Source: CAVPUA01 sp963828015 | GTDB taxonomy: Bacteria; Actinomycetota; Actinomycetes; Mycobacteriales; Jatrophihabitantaceae | Length of the DNA: 64,000 bases | Assembly: GCA_963828015.1 (NCBI GenBank) | Contig: CAWHCD010000006.1 | Coordinates: 806,001 to 870,000 of the forward strand | Direction of reading: 5' to 3' | Shown: positions 8,901 to 16,400 of the stretch, piece after piece | Layout: each line of letters opens with the position of its first letter | Numbering within the stretch: position 1 is the stretch's first letter | Notes under the pieces: generated by a model | Database searches by the model: none | The model's input: the letters and a program-made list of their open reading frames with translations, nothing else | Told to the model about the DNA's origin: nothing | Made by a program: the position numbers and the translations under genes

Positions 8901-9723
8901 AGCAGTCCGCGACCCGGGACAGCTCGGCCAGATAGGGCCGCATCTCCTCCGCGCCCAGGGCACAGTTGAGCCCGACGAGCAGCGGCCGGGCGTGTCGCAC
9001 CGAGTTCCAGAACGCCTCGGTGACCTGCCCGGACAGGGTCCGCCCGGAGGCATCGGTGATAGTGCCGGAGATCATCAGCGGCCAGCGACGACCTCGCTGT
9101 TCGAACAGGGTCTCGACGGCGAAGATCGCCGCCTTGGCGTTGAGCGTGTCGAAGATGGTTTCGATGATGAGGACGTCGACCCCGCCGTCGACCAGTCCGT
9201 TGGCCTGCTCGAGATAGGCCTCGACCAGCTCCTCGTAGGTCACGTTCCGGGCGCCGGGGTCGTTGACGTCCGGCGAGATCGAAGCGGTCCGGTTGGTCGG
9301 CCCGAGCGTGCCGATGACGAAGCGGGGGCGGGTCGGGTCGAGCCGGGTTACCTCGTCGCACTGGATCCGCGCCAGCCGGGCCGATTCGAAGTTCAGCTCG
9401 TAGGCGAGGGCCTGCATGCCGTAGTCGGCCAGCGAGATCCGCTGGGCGTTGAACGTGTTCGTCTCGATCAGGTCGGCACCGGCGTCGAGGTAGGCCCGAT
9501 GGATGGCGCTGATCGTGTCGGGCTGGGTCAAGGTCAGCAGGTCGTTGTTGCCCTTGACGTCGCTGGGCCAGTCGGCGAAGCGTTCGCCGCGGTACTCGGC
9601 CTCGCTGAAGGTATGCCGCTGGATCATCGTGCCCATCGCGCCGTCGAGCAGCAGAATCCGCGCGCCCAGCGCAGCAGTGAGTGCGTCCGTCGCGTCGGGG
9701 CGAGGTCCAGATGATTCGGGCAC
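5932..9723 (-). CDS. metH: Cobalamin-dependent methionine synthase
   Basis: Transfers a methyl group from 5-methyltetrahydrofolate to homocysteine through methylcobalamin. All four modules are present in 1263 residues. The homocysteine domain has zinc cysteines in GLNCALG (about 252) and GGCCGTT (about 317). A pterin-binding domain opens TNITGSARFRNLI, followed by a cobalamin cap. The B12 domain has DVHDIGKNIVG (about 766), whose histidine is the axial ligand. The SAM-dependent activation domain fills the last 340 residues. GTG 9723 has AAAGG seven bases upstream. No cobalamin riboswitch is visible in the 106-base upstream gap. Confidence 0.97.
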   Translation of the reverse strand: MPESSGPRPDATDALTAALGARILLLDGAMGTMIQRHTFSEAEYRGERFADWPSDVKGNNDLLTLTQPDTISAIHRAYLDAGADLIETNTFNAQRISLADYGMQALAYELNFESARLARIQCDEVTRLDPTRPRFVIGTLGPTNRTASISPDVNDPGARNVTYEELVEAYLEQANGLVDGGVDVLIIETIFDTLNAKAAIFAVETLFEQRGRRWPLMISGTITDASGRTLSGQVTEAFWNSVRHARPLLVGLNCALGAEEMRPYLAELSRVADCFVSCYPNAGLPNAFGEYDETPDYTAGIVQEFAQSGLLNMLGGCCGTTPEHIAAMAALVSGIAPRVRPKIAPAARLSGLEPLAITPDTLFVNVGERTNITGSARFRNLIRDGDYNTALSVARQQVESGAQVIDINMDEGMIDGVAAMDRFVKLIASEPDISRVPLMIDSSKFEVIEAGLRCVQGKPIVNSISMKNGVEEFIAQATLCRKYGAAVVVMAFDEDGQADNLERRKEICLRAYRILVDEVGFPAEDIIFDPNIFAVATGIEEHANYGLDFIEATRWIKANLPGALVSGGVSNVSFSFRGNNAVREAIHAVFLYHAIAAGMDMGIVNAGALVVYDQLDPRLLERIEDVILNRRADATERLLEIAEEFAGAGTKTEAANEAWRELPVDERITYALVKGIDDYAETDTEELRALIQARGGQPIEVIEGPLMAGMNVVGDLFGAGKMFLPQVVKSARVMKKAVAYLIPFIEAGKSPEDAGRSNGTVVMATVKGDVHDIGKNIVGVVLQCNNYDVIDLGVMVPAQKILDAAKEHGADVIGLSGLITPSLDEMVNFATEMERQGLDIPLMIGGATTSRAHTAVKVDKKYHGPVIWVKDASRSVPVVAALLSDDQRPGLLADVQADYDALRERHAARSEAKVLLPIAEARADRTEIDWTGYRPPRPRMITQQVRDSHTDDFHAPTTPTQFVKTFHDYSIAELREYIDWQPFFNAWEMKGRFPDILNNPASGEAARKLWDDAQVMLDAIIEEKWLTAAGVMGLFPANAVEDDIEVYTDESRREVHTTLHQLRQQSEHRAGVPHRSLADFVAPKSTSLRDYVGAFAVTAGLGSTAKIEEFKAALDDYSAILLEALADRLAEAFAERLHQRIRMEFWAYQADEELDNESLIKERYVGIRPAPGYPACPEHTEKQAIWELLDVKANVGIELTESMAMWPGASVSGLYFSHPQSQYFVIGQLGRDQVEDYARRKGWTVAEAERWLSPNLGYRSDNE

Positions 9724-9817
9724 AGGCCAACCTTTGCCGTCGAGAAGTTGAAGACTCCAGCATACGGCGCGGGACGCGCGGATTTCGGGGCTGGACGAGC
9801 TGAGCGCCCGTGGGTCG

Positions 9818-9823
9818 TAGGCT
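9818..9823 (+). promoter_or_regulatory. -10 box TAGGCT, probable leaderless start
   Basis: TAGGCT lies exactly six bases before the GTG of the PAC2 gene, which has no Shine-Dalgarno. The geometry suggests transcription starting on the initiation codon. Confidence 0.45.
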
Positions 9824-9829
9824 GGGCGG

Positions 9830-10708
9830 GTGACGGTTTTCGAGGGCTGGCCGCAGCTGTCCGACCCGGTGTTGGTGGCCGCGTTCGAAGGGTGGAACGA
9901 CGCCGGTGACGCCGCGAGTGGAGCGATCGAGCACCTGGAGCTGATCTGGGAGGCCCAACCGCTCACCGAGATCGATCCGGATGACTACTACGACTTCCAG
10001 GTCAATCGGCCCGATGTCTCCCTGGTCGACGGAGTGAGCCGACGCATCACCTGGCCGACCACCCGCATCTCGTGGTGCCGCCCGCCCGGCTCGGACTTCG
10101 ACGTCGTGCTGGTGCGGGGCATCGAGCCGAACATGCGGTGGCGCGCGTTCTGCTCCGAGCTGCTCGGGATCATCTCCGAACTCGACGTCCGCACGGTGAT
10201 CACCCTGGGCGCGCTGTTGTCGGACACGCCGCACACCCGCCCGACCCAGGTCAGCGGTACCGCGTATGACTCCGAAGCGGCGGCGCAGTACGGCCTGGAG
10301 CGATCCCGCTACGAGGGCCCGACCGGCATCGTCGGCGTCCTGCAACACTCGTGCGTGGCCGTCGGGATCCCCGCGATCTCGTTCTGGGCCGGAGTCCCCC
10401 ACTACGTCTCGCAGCCCCCGAACCCGAAGGCGACGGTGGCTCTGCTGCACCGGGTCGAGGAGATACTCGACATCCCGGTGCCACTGGGAGAACTGCCCCA
10501 GCAGGCCGACGAGTGGCAGAAGCTGGTGGACGAGATGGCGGCCGAGGACGAGGAAGTCACCGAGTACATCCGCAACCTCGAGGAGCGCGACGACGAGGGC
10601 GAGCTGCGCGAGACTTCCGGCGACGCGATCGCGCGCGAGTTCGAGCGCTACCTGCGTCGTCGCGACCCGGGTGATCGAGGCGATCGCGGTCCCGGTCTGG
10701 GCCGCTAG
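9830..10708 (+). CDS. PAC2-family protein (proteasome-assembly-chaperone fold)
   Basis: Protein of 292 residues with the PAC2 fold: the opening LSDPVLVAAFEGWNDAGDAASGAIEHL is typical, as are LVRGIEPNMRW, ITLGALLSDTPHTRPTQVSG and the Pro-rich VPHYVSQPPNPKA. The last 80 residues are acidic and helical. In M. tuberculosis the matching gene (Rv2125) also lies next to metH. Whether bacterial PAC2 proteins help proteasome assembly is not established; the presence of arc 9 kb away is suggestive only. The GTG start follows a -10 box by six bases and diverges from metH. Confidence 0.88.
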   Translation: MTVFEGWPQLSDPVLVAAFEGWNDAGDAASGAIEHLELIWEAQPLTEIDPDDYYDFQVNRPDVSLVDGVSRRITWPTTRISWCRPPGSDFDVVLVRGIEPNMRWRAFCSELLGIISELDVRTVITLGALLSDTPHTRPTQVSGTAYDSEAAAQYGLERSRYEGPTGIVGVLQHSCVAVGIPAISFWAGVPHYVSQPPNPKATVALLHRVEEILDIPVPLGELPQQADEWQKLVDEMAAEDEEVTEYIRNLEERDDEGELRETSGDAIAREFERYLRRRDPGDRGDRGPGLGR

Positions 10709-10720
10709 GGCCCAGCCGGC

Positions 10721-11935
10721 CTAGAGCGCCACGCCCAGCAGCGCGTCGATCAGGTCGCGGGCCAACTGCGGTGCGCCCGGGTCCGATCCGGTCCGCTCGG
10801 CCCAGGCGTCGACGGCCGCGAGCGCGCCGACCGTGTCGAGGTCGTCGGCCAGCCGCTCCCGGACCTGGCCCAGCAGAACCTCGGCATCGGCTCCGGTACC
10901 GGCGTGGACGGCCGTCCGCCAGCGGGCCAGCCGGGCCTCGGCCAGCCGCAGCCGACCGCCCGTCCATTCGCGGTCGGCCCGATAGTGGCCGTCGAGCAGG
11001 GCGAGCCGGATCGCCATTGGGTCGACGCCCGCGTTGCGCAGCTTGGAGACGAAGACCAGGTTGCCGCGCGATTTGCTCATCTTCTCCCCGTCCAGGCCGA
11101 TCAGCCCGGTGTGCACGTAGAGCCCGGCGAAGGGGTGCCGCCCGGTCAGGGCCTCGGCGTGCGCCGCGGAGTGTTCGTGGTGCGGAAAGATCAGGTCCGA
11201 GCCACCGCCCTGGACGTCGAAGTCCATACCGAGGCGATTGCGGGCGATCACCGAGCACTCGATGTGCCAGCCCGGCCGCCCAGGCCCGAGCGGGGACTCC
11301 CAGAACGGCTCACCCTCGCGCTGGGCGCGCCAGAGCAGTGAATCCAGTGGATCCCGTTTGCCGGCCAGCTCCGGATCGCCGCCGCGCTCGGCAAACAGGC
11401 GCAGCATGGTGTCGCGGTCATAGCCGGATTCGTAGCCGAAGTGCCCGCTGGCGCTGATGTCGAAATAGACGTCCTCGCCCACGCGATAGGCCGCGCCGGC
11501 CTGCAGCAACGCCTCGATCGAGGGGGTGATCTCGGGAACCGCCTCGACCGCGCCGATGTACTCCTGCGGCGGCAGCACGCGCAGCGCGGTCATGTCCTCC
11601 CGGAACAGGGCGATCTCTCGCTCGGCCAGCTCGACCCAGTTCTCGCCGGTCTGCCGGGCCCGCTCGAGCAGCGGGTCATCGACGTCGGTGACGTTCTGGA
11701 TGAAGCGAACCGCTCGCCCGGCGTCGAGCCAGACCCGTTGGATCAGGTCGAAGGCCAGATAGGTCGCCGCGTGCCCCAGATGCGTCGCGTCGTACGGGGT
11801 GATGCCGCAGACGTACAGGCCGGCCTCTGGCGTGCTGCGGGTCGCGGTGACCGCCCTGGTCGCGGTGTCGTACAGCCGCAGGACCGGCCCCCGGCCCGGC
11901 AGCTCCGGCACGTCGGGCCGCTTCCAGGAATCCAT
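10721..11935 (-). CDS. mshC: Cysteine:GlcN-Ins ligase of mycothiol biosynthesis
   Basis: Joins cysteine to glucosaminyl-inositol with ATP, the third step of mycothiol synthesis. The 404-residue protein is a class I cysteinyl-tRNA synthetase relative. Cys43 in YVCGITPYD is a zinc and cysteine ligand, the HIGH-type motif is THLGHAATY (51-59), and KMSKSRGN near 283 is the adenylation loop. The C-terminus is shorter than in CysS and lacks the anticodon domain, which separates MshC from the synthetase. Start ATG 11935 begins MDSWKRPDVPELPG, typical of MshC. It is the only mycothiol gene in the window. Confidence 0.93.
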   Translation of the reverse strand: MDSWKRPDVPELPGRGPVLRLYDTATRAVTATRSTPEAGLYVCGITPYDATHLGHAATYLAFDLIQRVWLDAGRAVRFIQNVTDVDDPLLERARQTGENWVELAEREIALFREDMTALRVLPPQEYIGAVEAVPEITPSIEALLQAGAAYRVGEDVYFDISASGHFGYESGYDRDTMLRLFAERGGDPELAGKRDPLDSLLWRAQREGEPFWESPLGPGRPGWHIECSVIARNRLGMDFDVQGGGSDLIFPHHEHSAAHAEALTGRHPFAGLYVHTGLIGLDGEKMSKSRGNLVFVSKLRNAGVDPMAIRLALLDGHYRADREWTGGRLRLAEARLARWRTAVHAGTGADAEVLLGQVRERLADDLDTVGALAAVDAWAERTGSDPGAPQLARDLIDALLGVAL

Positions 11936-11965
11936 GGGCCAACCGTATCCGGCACAGTGGTGGGC

Positions 11966-12403
11966 ATGAACGCCTACCTGGTGACTGAGTCCCGCACGAT
12001 CGCCGCCGACCCCGCTCGCCTGTTCGACCTGGTGGCCGATCCGGCCATGCATCCACGCATCGATGGCTCGGGCACCGTGCTGGCGGTCCAGGGCGCCGCC
12101 CCGAGCCGCCTCGCGCTCGGCAGCACCTTTGGCATGGACATGAAGCAGGGAATGTCCTACAAGATCAAGAACACGGTCGTCGAGTTCGACGAGCCGACGC
12201 TGATCGCCTGGCGACACTTCAACGGCCACATCTGGCGCTACCGATTCGAGGCGGTCGACGGGGCAACTCTGGTCACCGAGGAATGGGATGCGCGCAGGAC
12301 GCCCAGCCGGGTCCTGCTGCGCCTGATGGGGTTCCCCAAGCGCAACCGGGCCGGCATGCGGGCCAGCCTGCTCAACCTCGAGGCGCTGGCCACCGAAAGC
12401 TGA
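11966..12403 (+). CDS. SRPBCC-family (START/Bet v1-like) protein
   Basis: Protein of 145 residues with the pattern of a polyketide-cyclase-like or START domain: an N-terminal strand followed by ADPARLFDLVADPAMHPRIDGSG, a central strand series (YKIKNTVVEFDEPTLIAWRHFNGHIWRYRFEAV), LVTEEWDA, and a C-terminal helix. These folds bind hydrophobic ligands; the ligand is unknown. The gene diverges from mshC with a 30-base gap. A CACAGT hexamer lies seven bases before the ATG and could be a -10 element. Confidence 0.8.
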   Translation: MNAYLVTESRTIAADPARLFDLVADPAMHPRIDGSGTVLAVQGAAPSRLALGSTFGMDMKQGMSYKIKNTVVEFDEPTLIAWRHFNGHIWRYRFEAVDGATLVTEEWDARRTPSRVLLRLMGFPKRNRAGMRASLLNLEALATES

Positions 12404-12406
12404 GCG

Positions 12407-13156
12407 CTACATTGCCGGCCACGGGACCGCGGGCCAGTCCCCGGACGGCTCGGGGTGCTTGGCACTGCGCAGAAGCTGATCGACGCGGCGGATCGTGCGG
12501 CGCACCTCGCGCGTGGTGAGCAGCTCGTGCAGCCGCTCCCCCAGGTCTTCATCCAGCCGCGCCCGTAGTTCGGTCAGCCGGTCCAAATCGGCCTCCGGCA
12601 GGTCTTGGCCGGCCCACTGCCACAGCAGGGTGCGCAGCTTCGGATCGACGGAGAACGTGACCCCGTGATCGATTCCGAACACGCGTCCGTCGCGGGTCGG
12701 CAACAGGTGCCCACCCTTGCGATCGGAGTTGTTGATAACCGCGTCGTAGACCGCGATCTCTCGCAGACGCGGCGAATGACCGCGGCGCACCAGAGCCAGG
12801 ACGTCGACGCTCTCGTCGACGTCGATCCACAGCTGCACCATGCCCGGGCCGTAGGGGCCGTCTCGATGGACAGTCGGGGGCACGACGTTCCAGCCCGAGG
12901 CGGCGGACAGTTCGTAGGCCGCCACCTCGCGCTCGGCCAGCGTGCCGTCCGGGAAGTCCCACAGGGGGCGTTCGCCCGAGACCGGCTTGTAGACACAGGC
13001 CGCCTGGACTCCATCCAGGCTTGCGCAGCAGTACAGGGTGGCGTTCGAGGCCTGCAACAGCCGGCCCTCGATCTCGAGCGTTCCGGCGGTCAGCAGCGCT
13101 ACCGCCTCATCGACCGGAAGATCCAGCGCCGGGGTCAGCTCCTGCGGCTCGCTCAT
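12407..13156 (-). CDS. SCO1664-family conserved actinobacterial protein
   Basis: Protein of 249 residues in the SCO1664 family, which has a PI3/PI4-kinase-like fold. Recognisable blocks include VYKPVSGERPLWDFPDGTLAEREVAAYELS, where the lysine and glutamate match kinase positions, VIPP-type VVPPTVHRDGPYGPG, AVYDAVINNSDRKGGHLL with the N-N-x-D-R-K-x-G-H catalytic-loop pattern, and GIDHGVTF as the DFG-like metal site. The biochemical role is unknown. It is tightly linked to the DUF3090 gene (six-base gap) and the phosphatase gene upstream, an arrangement conserved across actinobacteria. Confidence 0.87.
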   Translation of the reverse strand: MSEPQELTPALDLPVDEAVALLTAGTLEIEGRLLQASNATLYCCASLDGVQAACVYKPVSGERPLWDFPDGTLAEREVAAYELSAASGWNVVPPTVHRDGPYGPGMVQLWIDVDESVDVLALVRRGHSPRLREIAVYDAVINNSDRKGGHLLPTRDGRVFGIDHGVTFSVDPKLRTLLWQWAGQDLPEADLDRLTELRARLDEDLGERLHELLTTREVRRTIRRVDQLLRSAKHPEPSGDWPAVPWPAM

Positions 13157-13162
13157 GCGCGG

Positions 13163-13729
13163 TTATCGACCGAGTGGGTTAGCGCGGTGGTAGCCGTTCT
13201 GGCGGGGGCAGACGTGACCGGCCGGGTCCAGCGGCAGAGCGCACAGGGGGCACGGCGGGCGGCCGGCCGCCACCACGCTTCGGGCCCGTTGGACGAACGC
13301 TCGCGCCCGGCCGGGCTCGATCCGGATCCGCACCGCGTCCGGGCCGTCCTCGACGTCCTCCAACAGGGTCGCCTCGGCGATCTCGGTGTCCTCGACCGGG
13401 GCCTGCGCCTCGATGATGACCAAGCCCTCGTCGCCGTCCCAAGCCAGCCCCATCGCCCCGACCCGGAACTCCTCGTCGACCGGCTGGTCCAGGGCAGCGA
13501 CGTCCGGATCGCCGGAGGCGGGCAGCGCGGTGCCGGTGCGCGAGACCACGTCGTCGAGCAACTGCTCGATGCGGTCGGCCAAGACGGTGACCTGCGCCTT
13601 CTCCAACGCGACCGACACGATGCGCGCCCCGTCGGCGACCTGCAGGTAGAACGTCCGGTCACCGGGCACACCGACGGTCCCCGCCACGAAGCGGCGGGGA
13701 CGTTCGAAGAGGTGAAACTGGCGGGCCAT
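13163..13729 (-). CDS. DUF3090 family protein
   Basis: Protein of 188 residues matching DUF3090: opening MARQFHLFERPRRFVAGTVG, then RTFYLQVADG, and a C-terminal CPLCALPLDPAGHVCPRQNGY segment with three cysteines and histidines that looks like a small zinc knuckle. Function is unknown. The ATG at 13729 is preferred over an in-frame ATG ten codons upstream because the family begins at MARQ. It sits between the histidine phosphatase and SCO1664-family genes in what is probably one operon. Confidence 0.88.
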   Translation of the reverse strand: MARQFHLFERPRRFVAGTVGVPGDRTFYLQVADGARIVSVALEKAQVTVLADRIEQLLDDVVSRTGTALPASGDPDVAALDQPVDEEFRVGAMGLAWDGDEGLVIIEAQAPVEDTEIAEATLLEDVEDGPDAVRIRIEPGRARAFVQRARSVVAAGRPPCPLCALPLDPAGHVCPRQNGYHRANPLGR

Positions 13730-13767
13730 AGTGACGTTGAGCTTAGTCTGCGAGTTCACCCGGGCGC

Positions 13768-14478
13768 TCAGACCGCTCCGCTGCCGGCTCCGCCTCCGAC
13801 GGTCGCATCAGCGGCCGGGCGACGGGGTTTGCGGCTCGTCCGTTTCGGCGGCACGAAGGCCTCGAGGGAAGCGCCGACGTCGTTGCTGCGCAGCACGTAG
13901 GGCCGCGTCGCCGTGTAGCGCACGATCGACACCGAACAGGGGTCGACCACGATCCGCTGGAACTGGTCCAGGTGCAGGCCCAGCGCGTCGGCCAGAATCG
14001 CCTTGATCACGTCGCCGTGACTACAGGCGACCCAGATCGCGTCCTCGCCGAGTTTGGCGTCCCATTCCCGAATCGATTCGATCGCCCGGGCCGACACTTC
14101 ACTCAGCGACTCGCCCCCGGGAAAGCGGGCCGCCGACGGCTGCGTCTGCACTGTCTTCCAGATCGGGTCCTTGGCCAAGTCCTTTATCGCCTGGCCGGTC
14201 CAGTCGCCGTAGCGGCACTCGACCAGGCGCTCGTCCTCGAAGCGCTCGGGCGCCCGACCGGCCTCGACCTGCGCGGCGGCGACCGCATCGGCAGTGTCGA
14301 CGCAGCGCTCCAGCGGGCTGGTGACGATCGCCTGCAACGGCAGCACCTTGATCCGCGCGGCGACCGCCGCTGCCTGCCGCTCTCCGCGCTCGTCGAGATG
14401 CAGGCCCGGCGTGTGACCAGCCAGTACCGGCCCGGTCAACTTGGTCAGCCCATGACGCAGGAGCAGGACCGTCGACAT
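13768..14478 (-). CDS. Histidine phosphatase family protein (MSMEG_4193-type)
   Basis: Cytoplasmic phosphatase or phosphomutase of 236 residues. The RHG motif is LLLRHGLTKLTG at residues 5-16, with His8 the likely phospho-acceptor. Further motifs are TSPLERCVDTADAV, ECRYGDWTGQ with a catalytic glutamate/aspartate region, and ACSHGDVIKAIL with the second histidine. The C-terminus is a basic, Pro/Gly-rich tail. The start ATG has AGGAGG just upstream. The substrate is unknown. It forms a three-gene unit with the DUF3090 and SCO1664-family genes, downstream of uppP. Confidence 0.9.
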   Translation of the reverse strand: MSTVLLLRHGLTKLTGPVLAGHTPGLHLDERGERQAAAVAARIKVLPLQAIVTSPLERCVDTADAVAAAQVEAGRAPERFEDERLVECRYGDWTGQAIKDLAKDPIWKTVQTQPSAARFPGGESLSEVSARAIESIREWDAKLGEDAIWVACSHGDVIKAILADALGLHLDQFQRIVVDPCSVSIVRYTATRPYVLRSNDVGASLEAFVPPKRTSRKPRRPAADATVGGGAGSGAV

Positions 14479-14493
14479 GTCAGCCTCCTGTCG

Positions 14494-15348
14494 TCAGGTC
14501 GCCGACAACGCGCCGCTGGCCAACAACCCGATGATCAGCAGGCCCAATGCGATGCGATAGATGATGAAGATGAGGGTGGTGTGTTCGCCGAGGTAGCGCA
14601 TCAGCCAGGCGATCGCGGCCAGGCCGACCACGAACGAGACCACGAGCGCGACCCCGGTGATGCCCACGCCCGGTGCCCCGGACCCGCCGATCTTGCGAGC
14701 CTCCCACAGCGCCGACAGCACAACGGCGGGGATCGAGAGGAGGAAGGAGAAGCGGGCCGCGGTCGGCCGGTCGAGGTTGCGGAAGAGCCCGGCCGAGATC
14801 GTCGTGCCCGAGCGCGAGGATCCGGGTATCAGCGCGAGTACCTGGGCGGCTCCCACCACGATGGCGTCGGTGGTGTTGAGCTCTTCCTCGGTACGGGTGC
14901 GGCGGCCGATCCTCTCGGCCAGGCCGAGTACCAGGGCGAGCACAATCATCGCCCCGGCCACCAACCACAGATTTCGGGCGGCGGTCTCGATCTGGCTGCT
15001 GAACACCAGCCCGACGACGCCCACCGGGATCGTCGCGCAGATCAGGTACCAGCCCATCCGGCACTCCAGGCTCGAGCGCACCGAGGAGTCGGTGAGCCCC
15101 CGGGCCCACGCCACCGTGATGTGCAGTAGCTCACGCCAGAAGTAGAGGACGACCGCGATAGTGGTGCCGAGCTGGATCACGGCCGTGAAGGCGGTGAAGC
15201 CGGCCTCGTTCTGCTTGTCGGAGTAACTCGGGTCCAGCCAGGCCTGAAAGATGCGCAGGTGTCCGCTCGAGGAGACGGGCAGAAACTCGGTCAGGCCCTG
15301 GACGATGCCGTAGATGAGCGCATGGAACAACGAGATGTTGGTCGTCAT
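14494..15348 (-). CDS. uppP: Undecaprenyl-diphosphatase (BacA type)
   Basis: Integral membrane enzyme that dephosphorylates undecaprenyl pyrophosphate to recycle the lipid carrier of cell wall synthesis; it also gives bacitracin tolerance. The 284 residues contain the first family motif GIVQGLTEFLPVSSSGHL (residues 14-31) and the second, IPGSSRSGTTISAG (about 174-187), with about eight membrane segments. Length is normal. It precedes the histidine phosphatase gene by 15 bases on the same strand, as in mycobacteria (Rv2136c). Confidence 0.96.
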   Translation of the reverse strand: MTTNISLFHALIYGIVQGLTEFLPVSSSGHLRIFQAWLDPSYSDKQNEAGFTAFTAVIQLGTTIAVVLYFWRELLHITVAWARGLTDSSVRSSLECRMGWYLICATIPVGVVGLVFSSQIETAARNLWLVAGAMIVLALVLGLAERIGRRTRTEEELNTTDAIVVGAAQVLALIPGSSRSGTTISAGLFRNLDRPTAARFSFLLSIPAVVLSALWEARKIGGSGAPGVGITGVALVVSFVVGLAAIAWLMRYLGEHTTLIFIIYRIALGLLIIGLLASGALSAT

Positions 15349-15407
15349 GCGGCATCCACGCGGCTCACCTTAGCGAGTCCCTGCAACCAGTCGGCCCGGT
15401 AGCGCGC

Positions 15408-15413
15408 TAGGTT
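15408..15413 (+). promoter_or_regulatory. -10 box TAGGTT, probable leaderless start
   Basis: TAGGTT is followed by six bases and then the GTG of the aldo/keto reductase gene. There is no Shine-Dalgarno, which fits a leaderless mRNA. Confidence 0.45.
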
Positions 15414-15419
15414 CCAGCG

Positions 15420-16400
15420 GTGGAATTGCGCAGGGCCGGGCGAAGTGGTTTGACTGTGTCGGCTCTCGGGCTGGGCACCCTGACCTGGGGTCGGGAGACC
15501 GATGCCGATGAAGCCGCGGCGCAGCTCATCGCATTCCACGACGCCGGCGGACTGCTGGTCGACACCGCGGCCAGCTACGGCGACGGCGACGCCGAGACCA
15601 TCCTGGGCCAACTGCTCGCCGACATCATCCCCCGCGACGAGCTGGTCATCGCCTCCAAGGCGGGCTTGCAGCGGGCCGGCGACGGCTATCTCATCGATAC
15701 GTCCCGGCGCGCCTTGCTGCGTGACCTCGACGCGTCGCTACGCCGGCTCGCGACCGATCACCTGGACCTGTGGCAGGTCCATCTACCCGATCAGGTTGTC
15801 CCGATCGAGGAGACGTTGAGCGCCCTCGACGCGGCGGTGGACTCCGGCAAGGTGCGCTACGTCGGCGTCTCGAACTTCTCCGGGTGGCGTCTGGCTGAGG
15901 CCGCCACCTGGCAACGGGCGGCCTCGTACCGGGCGCCGATCATCACCAATCAGGTCAGTTATTCATTGCTCGAACGCGGCGTGGAGCGCGAGGTGACCGC
16001 GGCGGCCGCACAGACCGGCGTCGGTCTGCTCGCCTACTCGGCCCTTGGCGGCGGAGTGCTCACAGGCAAGTACCGGGCTGGGGTCCCCGTCGACTCGCGG
16101 GAGGCCAGCGGACGACACGGCGTCGCGCACTACCGTCGCGTCGAGCTCGCCGGCATCATCGAGTCCGTCGCCACGGCCGCCGAAGGGCTGGCGACCAGCC
16201 CGCTCGCGGTTGCCCTGGCCTGGATCCGCCAGCAGCCGGGCGTGACCTCGGTCATCGTCGGGGCCCGGACTCTGGGGCAGCTGACCACGCTGCTGGCGGC
16301 GGAGTCGCTTACCCTCCCGGCCGAGATCCGCGACGCGCTCGACGATGTTTCCGCGCCGGCGCTGGGTTACCCGGAGAACTATCCGCAGGAACTGCACTGA
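15420..16400 (+). CDS. Aldo/keto reductase
   Basis: NADPH-dependent oxidoreductase of 326 residues with a TIM-barrel fold. The catalytic tetrad is visible: Asp48 and Tyr53 in LVDTAASYGDG, Lys80 in VIASKAG and His121 in LWQVHLPD. The cofactor region includes ITNQVSYSLLERG and, near the end, VTSVIVGARTLGQL. The substrate is unknown; the sequence resembles the YajO/potassium-channel-beta-like AKR class. The GTG start follows a -10 box by six bases. Its stop overlaps the apparent CTG start of the helicase gene downstream. Confidence 0.92.
   Translation: MELRRAGRSGLTVSALGLGTLTWGRETDADEAAAQLIAFHDAGGLLVDTAASYGDGDAETILGQLLADIIPRDELVIASKAGLQRAGDGYLIDTSRRALLRDLDASLRRLATDHLDLWQVHLPDQVVPIEETLSALDAAVDSGKVRYVGVSNFSGWRLAEAATWQRAASYRAPIITNQVSYSLLERGVEREVTAAAAQTGVGLLAYSALGGGVLTGKYRAGVPVDSREASGRHGVAHYRRVELAGIIESVATAAEGLATSPLAVALAWIRQQPGVTSVIVGARTLGQLTTLLAAESLTLPAEIRDALDDVSAPALGYPENYPQELH

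Noticed and set aside
7300..9714. 804-codon open frame on the plus strand inside metH
   Set aside because: Antisense shadow of metH caused by high G/C third positions; no family motif, while the opposite strand encodes all MetH domains.
9724..9829. Cobalamin riboswitch before metH
   Set aside because: Only 106 bases separate the divergent genes and no B12-box sequence is seen.
10721..11935. Cysteinyl-tRNA synthetase
   Set aside because: Length of 404 residues, the N-terminal pattern and the missing anticodon domain fit MshC instead.
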